Source: Streptomyces griseus subsp. griseus (GTDB taxonomy: Bacteria > Actinomycetota > Actinomycetes > Streptomycetales > Streptomycetaceae). Taken from it: a stretch of 64,000 nucleotides of DNA. Within the stretch, counting starts at the first letter, position 1. Each line of letters starts with the position of its first letter. Below the pieces are notes generated by a model. It was given only the letters and a program-made list of their open reading frames with translations. It did not search any database and was not told the DNA's origin. Of the stretch, positions 55,641-63,619 are shown in pieces. The DNA is taken from NCBI RefSeq assembly GCF_000720255.1, contig NZ_JOJE01000011.1:124001-188000 (forward strand). Direction: 5' to 3'. The translations under genes and the position numbers were made by a program.

Positions 55641-56999
55641 ATGGGGCGGCGTAGGACGGCGTGGGGGCGCACGGAAGGGGAGCGCGGGCAGCGACTCGCG
55701 CTCTGTCGCGCGATCATCGCCGGCGCGGTACTCTGCGCGACCGCCGCACTCCCCGCGCCCGGTGCCCAGGCCGCCGGGCTGCCGACCGCGGGTTCCTACG
55801 CCTTCGCCGACGACGCCCGGACCGTCAGGGCCGCCACGAGCACCACCGACGCCGAGCACCTGGAGCCCGGCAGCACGTACCGGAGCACCCTCCCGGGCAG
55901 CGGGAAGATCTACTACCGCCTCGAACTCGACGCCACCTCGAACGCGTACGTCTCCGCCACCGCCGTTCCCCGCCCCGGCACCACGGTCGCCGCCACCGAC
56001 GGGCTCAAGGTCACCGTGCAGGACGCCGACAGCCACACCTGCTCCATCGAGAGCCAGAGCCTCGGAGCCGCCCGCAGCCCGCACCCCATCGCGGCCTGGG
56101 GCGCGCGTGAGGTGGCGCCGGACAAGAGCCTGTGCCAGGGGGCGGGCACGTACTACGTGGTCGTGGAACGGCTCGACAGTCCGGGAGCCTCTTCGGAGGA
56201 CTGGGATCTGGAGCTCCTCCCCGTCTCCGAGCCGCCGCTGCGGCAGGCAGGGCGGACCGACGCGCCCGAGGCCTGGGACTCCGCCCCGCCCGCGCCCCTC
56301 AGCGGAGAGCCCGTGAAACGCCCGGGCGGAGCCGGCTTCGCCTCCGCGACACCCGTGGGCCAGGGCGTCTGGCAGGGCGACATCCAACCCGGACAGACCC
56401 TGTTCTACGCGGTGCCGGTCGACTGGGGCCGACAGCTCCACGCCACCGCCGAACTGGGCAGCACGCGCGAGGGGAACGGCTACGCGGTCGCCGCCCTGGA
56501 GATGTCCCTGTACAACCCGGTGCGCGCCCACGTCGAGGACGTCGGCGTCGGCTACGACGGACGGCAGAAGTCGGCCTCGCTGGCACCCGTGCCGCCGGTC
56601 ACCTACGCCAACCGCCACGCCGTCGGCGACCAGGTCGGCGGGATGCGGTTCGCCGGCTCCTACTACCTCGTCGTACACCTGGCCGCGCAGGTCGCCGACC
56701 GCTTCGGCGACGGGCCGTTCGGCCTGACCCTGCGAGTGCGGCTGGGCGGAGCGCGGGCGTCCGGCCCCGACTACGCCGGGCAGCCCGTGCCCCGGGACGC
56801 CTTCGAGGTCACGGCACAGGAGCGCCTGGCGGCAGCCGAGGGCGGCACCGCCGGGAACGACACCGCGATGAGGGCGCTCGCCGCGGGAGGCATCGGCACC
56901 GGCACCGCGCTGCTGGTCCTCCTCGCGGTCTGGACGGCGACGGCCCGGCGGAGAACCTCCGCTCAGACGCGCGTCAGCGCCCAGAACCCGACGCCGTAG
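55641..56999 (+). CDS. Secreted, C-terminally membrane-anchored protein, unknown
   Basis: A 452-residue protein with a signal peptide (core A-I-I-A-G-A-V-L-C-A-T-A-A-L, cleavage after A-Q-A near residue 50), two similar beta-rich halves in which G-S-x-Y/Q-x-x-Y-R/Y-A recur (about 80-190 and 240-390), and a C-terminal membrane anchor at about 415-435 with a basic cytoplasmic end. No known family recognised. ATG at 55641 with GAGGGGGCG upstream. Its 3' end overlaps the convergent Ser/Thr kinase gene by 37 bp, which may make their expression mutually exclusive or the messages pair. Confidence 0.8.
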   Translation: MGRRRTAWGRTEGERGQRLALCRAIIAGAVLCATAALPAPGAQAAGLPTAGSYAFADDARTVRAATSTTDAEHLEPGSTYRSTLPGSGKIYYRLELDATSNAYVSATAVPRPGTTVAATDGLKVTVQDADSHTCSIESQSLGAARSPHPIAAWGAREVAPDKSLCQGAGTYYVVVERLDSPGASSEDWDLELLPVSEPPLRQAGRTDAPEAWDSAPPAPLSGEPVKRPGGAGFASATPVGQGVWQGDIQPGQTLFYAVPVDWGRQLHATAELGSTREGNGYAVAALEMSLYNPVRAHVEDVGVGYDGRQKSASLAPVPPVTYANRHAVGDQVGGMRFAGSYYLVVHLAAQVADRFGDGPFGLTLRVRLGGARASGPDYAGQPVPRDAFEVTAQERLAAAEGGTAGNDTAMRALAAGGIGTGTALLVLLAVWTATARRRTSAQTRVSAQNPTP

Positions 57000-58408
57000 C
57001 AGACCAGCGCGAGCAGCAGCAGCGGGACCGCGACCCGGGCGGGCGGCCCGGGGCGCCTGGCGCGGTGCCGGGCCGTGTCCGGGGCGCGCAGGGCGGCTTG
57101 CGGGGTCCGCGGGCTCTGGGCCGTGTACGACGCGGTGGCGGTCTCGTGGGGGCGTGCGGGCAGCGCGTAGGTGGTGTCCTGGGGCAGGACGTCGGGGAGG
57201 CCGTGGTGGGCGGGCGGTGCGGACACCACGTGGGCCGCGGGCGGGGACGAGGCTGCGGGCCCGGGGGAGGAGGCGGTGGGCCGCGGAAGCGGCAGGTGGA
57301 AGCTGCCGGTGTCCGACATGGAGAGAGAGGACGACGGCGCGGACGGCTGCGGTGGCCCGACCGGCGAGGGCGCGCCGCCTTCCCCGTCGAGCGGTGACTC
57401 CGTGCTCCGCCGCGGATCGTCGAGTACGACGCCGGAGGTGCGCCGGGAGCCCGTGGTGTCCCCGGCCGGTTGCCCGGGCGGTTGCCCGGACGGCGTCCCC
57501 CCTCTGCCGTCCACGCCCGGCGCCCGCCCGAGCGGGCCGTCGGGGCCGAAGCCGGGGGGCAGCGGGCCGAGTTGGTCGAAGATCTCGATCTGCTCGTCGT
57601 CGGGACCGGGCTCGGGCAACAGCTGCACAGCGGCGGCGAGCGCCTTGCGGGCCCCCGTGGCCGTGCGGAAGCGTGCCTGGGGGTCGGGTTGCAGCAGCGA
57701 GGCCACGACCTGCCACAGCGCCTCCGGAATGCCTTTGGGGGCGGCGGGAGTCCCCTGCTCGGCGAAGTACTGGACGAGCGCCTTGGCATCCGGCTTGGCG
57801 CCCTCCAGCAGGTACAGCGCGACGAGGCCGACGGCGAACAGGTCGGCGGGGAAGTCAGGTTCGGCACCCAACATCTGCTCGGGGGCGAGATAACCGGGCG
57901 TCCCCACCACGAGGTTGGTCTCCGTCAGCCGCGGCTCGCCCAGCCGCATCGCGATGCCGAAGTCGGACAGCCGCAGCCGCGGCCGACCGTTGCCGGTGGC
58001 TTCGAGGAGCACGTTGGCGGGCTTGATGTCCCGGTGCACGACGCCTTCCTCGTGCACCGCGGCGAGCCCGGAGAGCAACTGGTCGAGCAGCGTGCAGACG
58101 AACCCCGCCGGCAACGGGCCGTAGTCACCCACCAGGTGGACCAGCGAGCCGCCGCCGACCAGATCCATGGTGAACAGGACCTTGTCGTCGTCCGCGGCCC
58201 AGCTGGCGGGCGCGAGCACATGGGGGTGGTCGATGCGCAGCGCCTGCTCGCGGACGAAGCGCAGCAACGAGTGGGCGTCGCGCTGCTGGAGGACCTTGGC
58301 GGCGACATAACGGCGGCGCCGGTGGTCCCAGGCGCGCCAGACGGCGCCGACCCCGCCGCGCCCGATCGGATCGGCCAGTTCGTACCGGCCGGCGAACACC
58401 TCACCCAT
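56963..58408 (-). CDS. Serine/threonine protein kinase (PknB-type, membrane)
   Basis: A 481-residue kinase with all catalytic elements: glycine loop I-G-R-G-G-V-G-A-V at 15-23, K38, helix-C E54, H125-R-D127-I-K-P-A-N, D149-F-G151, and the G-T-P-G-Y-L-A-P-E activation segment end. Residues 275-455 are a disordered Pro/Ser/Gly-rich linker and one membrane helix closes the protein (about 458-478), leaving almost nothing outside; PASTA or sensor domains are absent. It is active-looking, unlike the pseudokinase at 29.2 kb. ATG at 58408. The convergent secreted-protein gene overlaps its stop. Confidence 0.93.
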   Translation of the reverse strand: MGEVFAGRYELADPIGRGGVGAVWRAWDHRRRRYVAAKVLQQRDAHSLLRFVREQALRIDHPHVLAPASWAADDDKVLFTMDLVGGGSLVHLVGDYGPLPAGFVCTLLDQLLSGLAAVHEEGVVHRDIKPANVLLEATGNGRPRLRLSDFGIAMRLGEPRLTETNLVVGTPGYLAPEQMLGAEPDFPADLFAVGLVALYLLEGAKPDAKALVQYFAEQGTPAAPKGIPEALWQVVASLLQPDPQARFRTATGARKALAAAVQLLPEPGPDDEQIEIFDQLGPLPPGFGPDGPLGRAPGVDGRGGTPSGQPPGQPAGDTTGSRRTSGVVLDDPRRSTESPLDGEGGAPSPVGPPQPSAPSSSLSMSDTGSFHLPLPRPTASSPGPAASSPPAAHVVSAPPAHHGLPDVLPQDTTYALPARPHETATASYTAQSPRTPQAALRAPDTARHRARRPGPPARVAVPLLLLALVCYGVGFWALTRV

Positions 58409-58564
58409 GGCTGCGCGCTGCTCCTCCCCCTCGGGCTTCCCCCAGTTCCCTCCCCCACGGAGAGGGCCACGACCCCTCCAGCCCCTTGGACGCCTCGCCC
58501 CCCTGCTCCCACTCCCCCGTCCGCGCCCAGTCGCCGAACCCCCTTCGGTGACCGGGCGGCGGGC

Positions 58565-59113
58565 TCAGGACTGGTGGGACTGGTAGTGCGCCACGGCGTC
58601 GGACGTGCGGCCGGCGCCGTACACCTTGAGGAACTCCGCCAGCTCCGGATGGCTCGGGGCGAGGGTGTCCGCGGCGTCGATGATGTCGCCCGCGGCGGCC
58701 ACCGAGCGCAGCAGCGACTGGATCTCGCGGACCACCCGCTTGACCGTGGGCGCCCCCGAACTGTTCGTCGTCTGCGTGGTGTTGCTGAGCACCGATCCCC
58801 CCTGCGACCTCTTGATCTCGTCCATGCGATCGGTCGCCTCGGCGGCGCTCACGCTGCCGTCCGCGACCTGTCCGGCCAACTCCTGAAGCAGCTGCACCCG
58901 CTGCACCACGGCAGGATTGCCGATCTTGGCCCGCTGACCGCTCATCAGCTGGGACAACATCGGTGCGGACAGTCCCAGTACCCCCGCGAGACGAGCCTGG
59001 TTGAGACCAAGATCGTCGATGAGCTTACGGAAGAGCGCCCCCAGCGGCTCCCCGTACCAGTTCCGCTGCAGTTCCCGCGCTCTTGCGGTGGCTTCCTGCT
59101 GTGCGGCATCCAT
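58565..59113 (-). CDS. Helix-turn-helix DNA-binding protein
   Basis: A 182-residue protein with an XRE-like helix-turn-helix near 32-58 (D-D-L-G-L-N-Q-A-R-L-A-G-V-L-G-L-S-A-P-M-L-S-Q-L split as turn and recognition helix), followed by helical regions and a C-terminal helical part (V-V-R-E-I-Q-S-L-L-R-S-V-A-A-A). Homologues are widespread in Streptomyces without a known role. ATG at 59113, GGGGAGAC upstream; the longer frame would cross the inverted repeat at 59145-59162 and is rejected. It lies 156 bp upstream of the kinase gene on the same strand and might form a unit with it. Confidence 0.82.
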   Translation of the reverse strand: MDAAQQEATARARELQRNWYGEPLGALFRKLIDDLGLNQARLAGVLGLSAPMLSQLMSGQRAKIGNPAVVQRVQLLQELAGQVADGSVSAAEATDRMDEIKRSQGGSVLSNTTQTTNSSGAPTVKRVVREIQSLLRSVAAAGDIIDAADTLAPSHPELAEFLKVYGAGRTSDAVAHYQSHQS

Positions 59114-59144
59114 TGCGTCTCCCCATCGCTTCCCCAAATACCGC

Positions 59145-59162
59145 GGTTCGCTGTAGCGAACC
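59145..59162. promoter_or_regulatory. Inverted repeat upstream of the HTH gene
   Basis: GGTTCGCT (59145-59152), GT, AGCGAACC (59155-59162): perfect 8-bp arms, 32 bp before the HTH start. A likely autoregulatory operator. Confidence 0.65.
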
Positions 59163-59293
59163 ACGTCGAGCATCTTACGGAGAGTGGCCGTCTGCCGGGA
59201 CCCCCAATCTTTTTGCGAGATACGGGGGGCGACCCGGTATTCTGGTCTGCGACGCCCACCGGTATGGGGAACCTCCGGCGAGGCGTTCCTTTC

Positions 59294-59366
59294 GGGGCCT
59301 TAGCTCAGTTGGTAGAGCGCTGTCTTTGCATGGCAGATGTCAGGGGTTCGACTCCCCTAGGCTCCA
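59294..59366 (+). tRNA. tRNA-Ala (TGC anticodon)
   Basis: Acceptor GGGGCCT (59294-59300) with AGGCTCC (59359-59365, one G-T pair), D-arm with AGCTCAGTTGGTAGAGC, anticodon arm CTGTC-TTTGCAT-GGCAG giving TGC, T-arm with GGGGTTCGACTCCCC. Discriminator A; no CCA is encoded. A weak promoter (TTGCGA near 59213, TATTCT at 59238-59243) lies upstream. Confidence 0.97.
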
Positions 59367-59571
59367 CTCCTCGGACCGGTCGGATGCGCCTCACGGCGCC
59401 CGGCCGGTCTTTCGTCCGTGCCGGGTGACGTGTGTCACCCGGAGGAGTCGACAGGATGGCGCCCCCCTTTGCGCAAACTGGCGCAAACGGTGCTACGGGG
59501 AGATCTGTCACGCAGGTGGCAAGGGCGTGGTCGCGCTCCCCACGCCTCCCACCTGGCCTGATGCAAACGAA

Positions 59572-59621
59572 ACAGCGCCGTGGGGCGGGAGACACGAGGT
59601 TCTCCCGCCCCACGGCGCTGT
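59572..59621. terminator. Very strong 21-bp stem terminator
   Basis: Perfect 21-bp inverted repeat, 59572-59592 with 59601-59621, 8-nt loop; arms begin ACAGCGCCG and end GGGCGGGAGA on the left. It lies 14 bp after the DUF5324 stop on the minus strand, the longest uninterrupted stem among terminators here. Confidence 0.88.
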
Positions 59622-59635
59622 GTGGCGCTCCTGCG

Positions 59636-60340
59636 TCAGTCGCGGTCGTCGCGGTCCGCCGCTTCGTCCTCGGCCTGCTTCGCCTGGACCTCGGGGTCGA
59701 GCACGGACGGGTTGCCGCTGCCGTCCACGGAGGTCAGCCCGCCGGCCTCGGGCACCTCAGTGGCGGCCGGCGGCTCGACCAGCCAGTCGGGGTTGGCCTG
59801 CTTGTCCCACCACTTCCAGGCGGCGAAGGCACCACCGGTGAGCACGCCCAGGACGGCCAGCATCTTCGCCGCCCGGCCCGCCCGCGCCCGCCGCTGGTGC
59901 TTGCGGGCCAACTTCTCGATCTCCTTGGCCGTCACGTGGCCGCGCAGTGCGGCCAGCGCCGCGGCACCGCGCGTCGCGGCCTCGTCCGCGACGGGCACGG
60001 CCAGGACCACTGCCTGCTCGATCCTCGGCCTCGAGTACTCGGCGGCCTGCCGGGCAGCCTTACGGGTGCGAGCGGCAGCGTCGTGGGCGGCCTGGTCGAC
60101 CTTCGGCGGCACATGCGAGCGGGCCTGCTCCAGACGCGGCGCGACATGAGCGCCGTACTGGACGCGAGCCTGGCCGGCGGCCTGCGACACCTTGGGCGCG
60201 AGCCGTACGCGTGCCTCGTGGGTGTAGTGAGCGGCCCTGTCCTTGGCCGTGTCGGCGTAGGGCGCCACCACTTCCGCGGCGTGCAGCACGCTGTCCTTCG
60301 CCGAGCCGGTCGCGGCGCGCACGCTTTCGATGCGGGTCAC
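59636..60340 (-). CDS. DUF5324 family protein
   Basis: A 234-residue protein rich in Ala, with a long helical, coiled-coil-like N-terminal region (1-150) showing repeating A-x-x-A patterns reminiscent of LEA/apolipoprotein-like amphipathic helices, one hydrophobic segment (about 163-181, A-K-M-L-A-V-L-G-V-L-T-G-G-A-F-A-A-W) and an acidic C-terminus. It fits DUF5324 of Streptomyces, of unknown function. GTG at 60340 with GAGGAGGAGGA. Divergent from the cyclophilin gene. Confidence 0.85.
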   Translation of the reverse strand: MTRIESVRAATGSAKDSVLHAAEVVAPYADTAKDRAAHYTHEARVRLAPKVSQAAGQARVQYGAHVAPRLEQARSHVPPKVDQAAHDAAARTRKAARQAAEYSRPRIEQAVVLAVPVADEAATRGAAALAALRGHVTAKEIEKLARKHQRRARAGRAAKMLAVLGVLTGGAFAAWKWWDKQANPDWLVEPPAATEVPEAGGLTSVDGSGNPSVLDPEVQAKQAEDEAADRDDRD

Positions 60341-60625
60341 GGGTTCCTCCTCCTCGGTGGCGTACGGTATTTCGACTTTCCACCCTTTTACGGATCATGC
60401 CTGTCAACGAGCGGTGGGGCATGTGAGGACGGGCATCCGGGTCATGGGCGTCCAATAAGGGTCAACGCGAGCTTCCCGTCGACAATGCCACGGATCCTCC
60501 GCCCGCGCCCGCAGCCCGGCGCCACTCGCTCCCGCATATCCCCTCTCCGGGGGGCTCGCCGGGCGACGTGGGGCCTGGACCGTGCGAGGATCAGGGGGTC
60601 ACAGGAAGACAACGGAAGGCAGATC

Positions 60626-61159
60626 GTGGCCGAGCAGCTCTACGCCACCCTGAAGACCAACCACGGCGACATCGAGGTCCGGCTCTTTCCGGACCACACC
60701 CCCAAGACGGTCAAGAACTTCGTCGACCTCGCCCAGGGGGAGCGTGAGTGGACCAACCCGGCGACCGGTGAGAAGTCCTCGGCCAAGCTGTACGACGGCA
60801 CGGTCTTCCACCGGGTGATCAGCGGATTCATGATCCAGGGTGGTGACCCGCTGGGCAACGGCACCGGCGGCCCCGGGTACCAGTTCGAGGACGAGTTCCA
60901 CCCGGACCTGCGCTTCGACAAGCCGTACCTGCTGGCCATGGCCAACGCCGGCCCGGGCACCAACGGCTCGCAGTTCTTCCTCACCGTCTCCCCGACGGCC
61001 TGGCTGAACCGCAAGCACACCATCTTCGGCGAGGTCACCGACGCGGCCAGCCAGAAGGTCATCGACTCCATCGCGACGACGCAGACCAACCCGCGCACCG
61101 ACCGCCCGCTCAACGACGTGGTCATCGAGTCGGTCGTCGTGGAGACCCGCCAGGGCTGA
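60626..61159 (+). CDS. Peptidyl-prolyl cis-trans isomerase, cyclophilin type
   Basis: A 177-residue cytoplasmic cyclophilin that speeds proline isomerisation in folding proteins. The catalytic arginine is in F-H-R-V-I-S-G-F-M-I-Q-G-G-D near 61-74; G-S-Q-F-F-L-T near 112-118 and N-R-K-H-T-I-F-G follow. No signal peptide. GTG at 60626 with a GGAAGG ribosome binding site. A hairpin at 61206-61237 follows. Confidence 0.96.
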   Translation: MAEQLYATLKTNHGDIEVRLFPDHTPKTVKNFVDLAQGEREWTNPATGEKSSAKLYDGTVFHRVISGFMIQGGDPLGNGTGGPGYQFEDEFHPDLRFDKPYLLAMANAGPGTNGSQFFLTVSPTAWLNRKHTIFGEVTDAASQKVIDSIATTQTNPRTDRPLNDVVIESVVVETRQG

Positions 61160-61205
61160 GCCCCGGCCCGCCCGAACGAGCCCGGGCGCCACAGCGGGAA
61201 CCATA

Positions 61206-61237
61206 TGCCCCGCTCGTCCGTAAGGATGAGCGGGGCA
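61206..61237 (+). terminator. Terminator after the cyclophilin gene
   Basis: TGCCCCGCTC (61206-61215) with GAGCGGGGCA (61228-61237), inner TCC/GGA pairs, followed by AAAA. Good Rho-independent form for both strands. Confidence 0.8.
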
Positions 61238-61269
61238 AAAGCCGTGCGTACGACGACTTAGGGGATCTC

Positions 61270-62178
61270 ATGGACCAGGCGCCAGGCAGTCCGAAGGGGC
61301 CGGACGACCAGGAGTCCCAGCCTGCCCGGAGCGTGCCCGTCTGCTACCGCCACCCAGGGCGCGAGACCGGCATCCGCTGCACCCGCTGCGAGCGCCCGAT
61401 CTGCCCCGAATGCATGGTCAGCGCCTCCGTGGGCTTCCAGTGCCCCGACTGCGTCCGTGGCGGCTCCGGCACCGGACACGCGCCCGAGGCCTCCCGGCCG
61501 CGCACCCTGGCGGGCGGCACCATCGCGGCCGACCCCCGGCTGCTGACCAAGATCCTCATAGGGATCAACCTCGCGGTCTTCCTCGTCGGCCAGATCCGAC
61601 CGTCGTTCCTGGACGAACTGGTCCTGGTCGGGCAGTGGCCGCCGGCGCCCTTCACGCCCACGGAGGGCGTCGCCGAGGGCCAGTGGTACCTGCTCTTCAC
61701 CTCGATGTTCGCGCACGAGGCCATCTGGCACATCGCCTTCAACATGCTGAGCCTGTGGTGGCTCGGCGGCCCCCTGGAAGCGGCCCTCGGCCGGGTTCGC
61801 TACCTCGCGCTCTACCTGGTCTCGGGTCTCGCCGGCAGTGCCCTCACCTATGTGCTGGCCAGCCCGAGCAGCGGCTCACTGGGCGCCTCCGGTGCCATCT
61901 TCGGCCTCTTCGGCGCCACCGCGGTCCTGATGCGCCGACTGCGCTACGACATGCGGCCGATCATCGCCCTGCTGGTGATCAACCTGATCTTCACCTTCGG
62001 GTGGGGCAACATCGCCTGGCAGGCCCACATCGGCGGACTCGTGGCCGGTGTCGTCATCGGCTACGGCATGGTCCACGCCCCGCGCGAGCGGCGGGCCCTC
62101 GTCCAGTACGGCACCTGCGCCCTGGTGCTGGTGGCCGTCGTGGTGATGACCCTCCTGAGAACCGCCCAGCTCACCTGA
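61270..62178 (+). CDS. Rhomboid family intramembrane serine protease with N-terminal zinc finger
   Basis: A 302-residue protein. Residues 25-61 hold eight possible metal ligands, C25-x2-H28, C37-x2-C40, C45-x2-C48 and C58-x2-C61, a B-box-like double zinc site. The rhomboid core has six or seven membrane segments with catalytic G205-A-S207-G and H253 in A-H-I-G-G; the conserved W-R/H-x-x-x-x-F-x-H region is Q-W-Y-L-L-F-T-S-M-F-A-H. It cuts membrane proteins within the bilayer; substrates unknown. ATG at 61270. A DnaA-box cluster starts 8 bp after its stop. Confidence 0.93.
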   Translation: MDQAPGSPKGPDDQESQPARSVPVCYRHPGRETGIRCTRCERPICPECMVSASVGFQCPDCVRGGSGTGHAPEASRPRTLAGGTIAADPRLLTKILIGINLAVFLVGQIRPSFLDELVLVGQWPPAPFTPTEGVAEGQWYLLFTSMFAHEAIWHIAFNMLSLWWLGGPLEAALGRVRYLALYLVSGLAGSALTYVLASPSSGSLGASGAIFGLFGATAVLMRRLRYDMRPIIALLVINLIFTFGWGNIAWQAHIGGLVAGVVIGYGMVHAPRERRALVQYGTCALVLVAVVVMTLLRTAQLT

Positions 62179-62185
62179 GCGCCTG

Positions 62186-62445
62186 TTGTCCACAGCGTGT
62201 GCCGGATCTTGTGCATACGGTGCGGGAACAGCTGTGCCCCCTGTCACCGGCCTACGTTTCTGCAGGTCAGACAGGGGGCGAACAACCTTGCGGCAATTGG
62301 TGCGTTGGTCGTACCGGCGTCAACGCCCGATGGGTTATCCACAGATCGTCGTCTTTTCCCCAGGTGGGTGTGGAAATTCTGCCTGGGCTGTGGATAACTC
62401 AGCGGATAGCCGTGGGCAGAGCCGCTACTTCCACTGTGTGGAGAC
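62186..62445. other. Extra-oriC DnaA-box cluster
   Basis: Perfect boxes at 62186-62194 (TTGTCCACA), 62335-62343 (TTATCCACA) and 62389-62397 (TTATCCACA, minus strand), plus related nonamers ATTTCCACA (62369-62377, minus) and GTCTCCACA (62437-62445, minus). They fill the 246-bp gap between the rhomboid and crgA genes, about 18 kb right of oriC. DnaA-titrating clusters outside oriC are known in S. coelicolor. Confidence 0.75.
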
Positions 62446-62679
62446 GCCGAATCCCGCCGCGATGAAGCCGAAGCCGACCACAATGTTCCAGTTGTCCAAC
62501 TTGTCGATGGGAAGCGAACCGTCGGTCACATAGAAGACGACGATCCAGGCGAGCCCGATCAGGAACATGGCCAGCATGACGGGCGCGACCCACGCGCGGT
62601 TGTTCAACTTGATCGCCGCTGCCTGCTTGGCGGGCGGCGGCGTGTAATCGGCCTTCTTGCGGATACGTGACTTCGGCAC
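62425..62679 (-). CDS. crgA: Cell division protein CrgA
   Basis: An 84-residue protein with two membrane segments (about 31-52 and 66-80), starting P-K-S-R-I-R-K-K and with [10 protein letters not shown] before the first helix. CrgA of Streptomyces delays FtsZ ring formation and septation in aerial hyphae; in mycobacteria it links FtsZ to PBPs. GTG at 62679 with AGGAGAG. Its length equals the known protein. One DnaA-box-like nonamer overlaps its 3' end. Confidence 0.93.
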   Translation of the reverse strand: MPKSRIRKKADYTPPPAKQAAAIKLNNRAWVAPVMLAMFLIGLAWIVVFYVTDGSLPIDKLDNWNIVVGFGFIAAGFGVSTQWK

Positions 62680-62820
62680 GAGGGTCTCTCCTGTCGATGC
62701 GCTGCGTGGCCGCGCAGGGTACTGGGTCGGGCTCGGGGCAGCGTACAAGGGGACACTGAGTGCTCCCCCGGGCGTCCGTTAGCGTAGTGCTTCCGCGGCG
62801 CCGAAGGAGATAAGGGTACG

Positions 62821-63600
62821 TTGAGCAATTCTGCCGACTCCCCCGGGACGGGATCCAGTCCCGCGCGCGGTCGACGTCTGCGGCCGGTGCGGTTGCTCAC
62901 GGCGGGCGTCTTCGCTCTCGCGGGACTCATCTTCTTCACCAGCTTCAACACGGCCAAGGGCACCAACATCCGCACGGACACGTCCTTGCTGAAGCTCTCC
63001 GACCTCATTCAGGAGCGCAGCCACAAGAACGGCGAGCTCGACGAGACGAACGCGGCCCTGCGTGAGGACGTCGACTCCCTGGCCGAGGCCGACGACGGCA
63101 GTACGAAGGCCGAGGACGAGAAGCTGGCGCAGCTGGAGAAGAACGCGGGCACCCAGAAACTGACGGGCAAAGCGATAAGCGTCACGTTGAACGACGCCCC
63201 GCCGAACGCCACCGCCAAGCTCCCCGGCTACCCCGAGCCGCAGCCCGACTACCTGGTCATCCACCAGCAGGACCTCCAGGCGGTCGTGAACGCCCTGTGG
63301 AAGAGCGGCGCCAAGGGCATCAAGGTCATGGACCAGCGGCTGATCTCCACCAGCGCGGTGCGCTGCGTCGGCAACACGCTGATCCTGCAGGGCCGGGTCT
63401 ACTCACCGCCGTACAAGATCACGGCGGTCGGGGATCCGGGGGCGATGCAGAAGGCGCTGGCGGACTCGACCGCGATCCAGAACTACATGGTGTACGTGAA
63501 TGTCTACGGCCTCGGCTGGAAAGTCACCGAGGACGGGACGGTGACTCTGCCGGGGTACTCCGGCACAGTGGACCTGCACTACGCGAAGCCCGTGGAGTAG
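62821..63600 (+). CDS. DUF881 family membrane protein
   Basis: A 259-residue protein: basic cytoplasmic N-terminus, membrane segment at about 24-43, coiled coil (about 55-110) and a compact extracytoplasmic DUF881 domain with the L-V-I-H-Q-Q-D-L-Q-A-V-V-N-A-L-W pattern. DUF881 proteins are found near crgA and sortases in Actinobacteria; role unclear, probably at the divisome or envelope. Starts with a rare TTG at 62821, supported by GAAGGAGATAAGG just upstream. The sortase gene follows after 19 bp. Confidence 0.87.
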   Translation: MSNSADSPGTGSSPARGRRLRPVRLLTAGVFALAGLIFFTSFNTAKGTNIRTDTSLLKLSDLIQERSHKNGELDETNAALREDVDSLAEADDGSTKAEDEKLAQLEKNAGTQKLTGKAISVTLNDAPPNATAKLPGYPEPQPDYLVIHQQDLQAVVNALWKSGAKGIKVMDQRLISTSAVRCVGNTLILQGRVYSPPYKITAVGDPGAMQKALADSTAIQNYMVYVNVYGLGWKVTEDGTVTLPGYSGTVDLHYAKPVE

Positions 63601-63619
63601 CCCACATCAGGAGCCGCCG

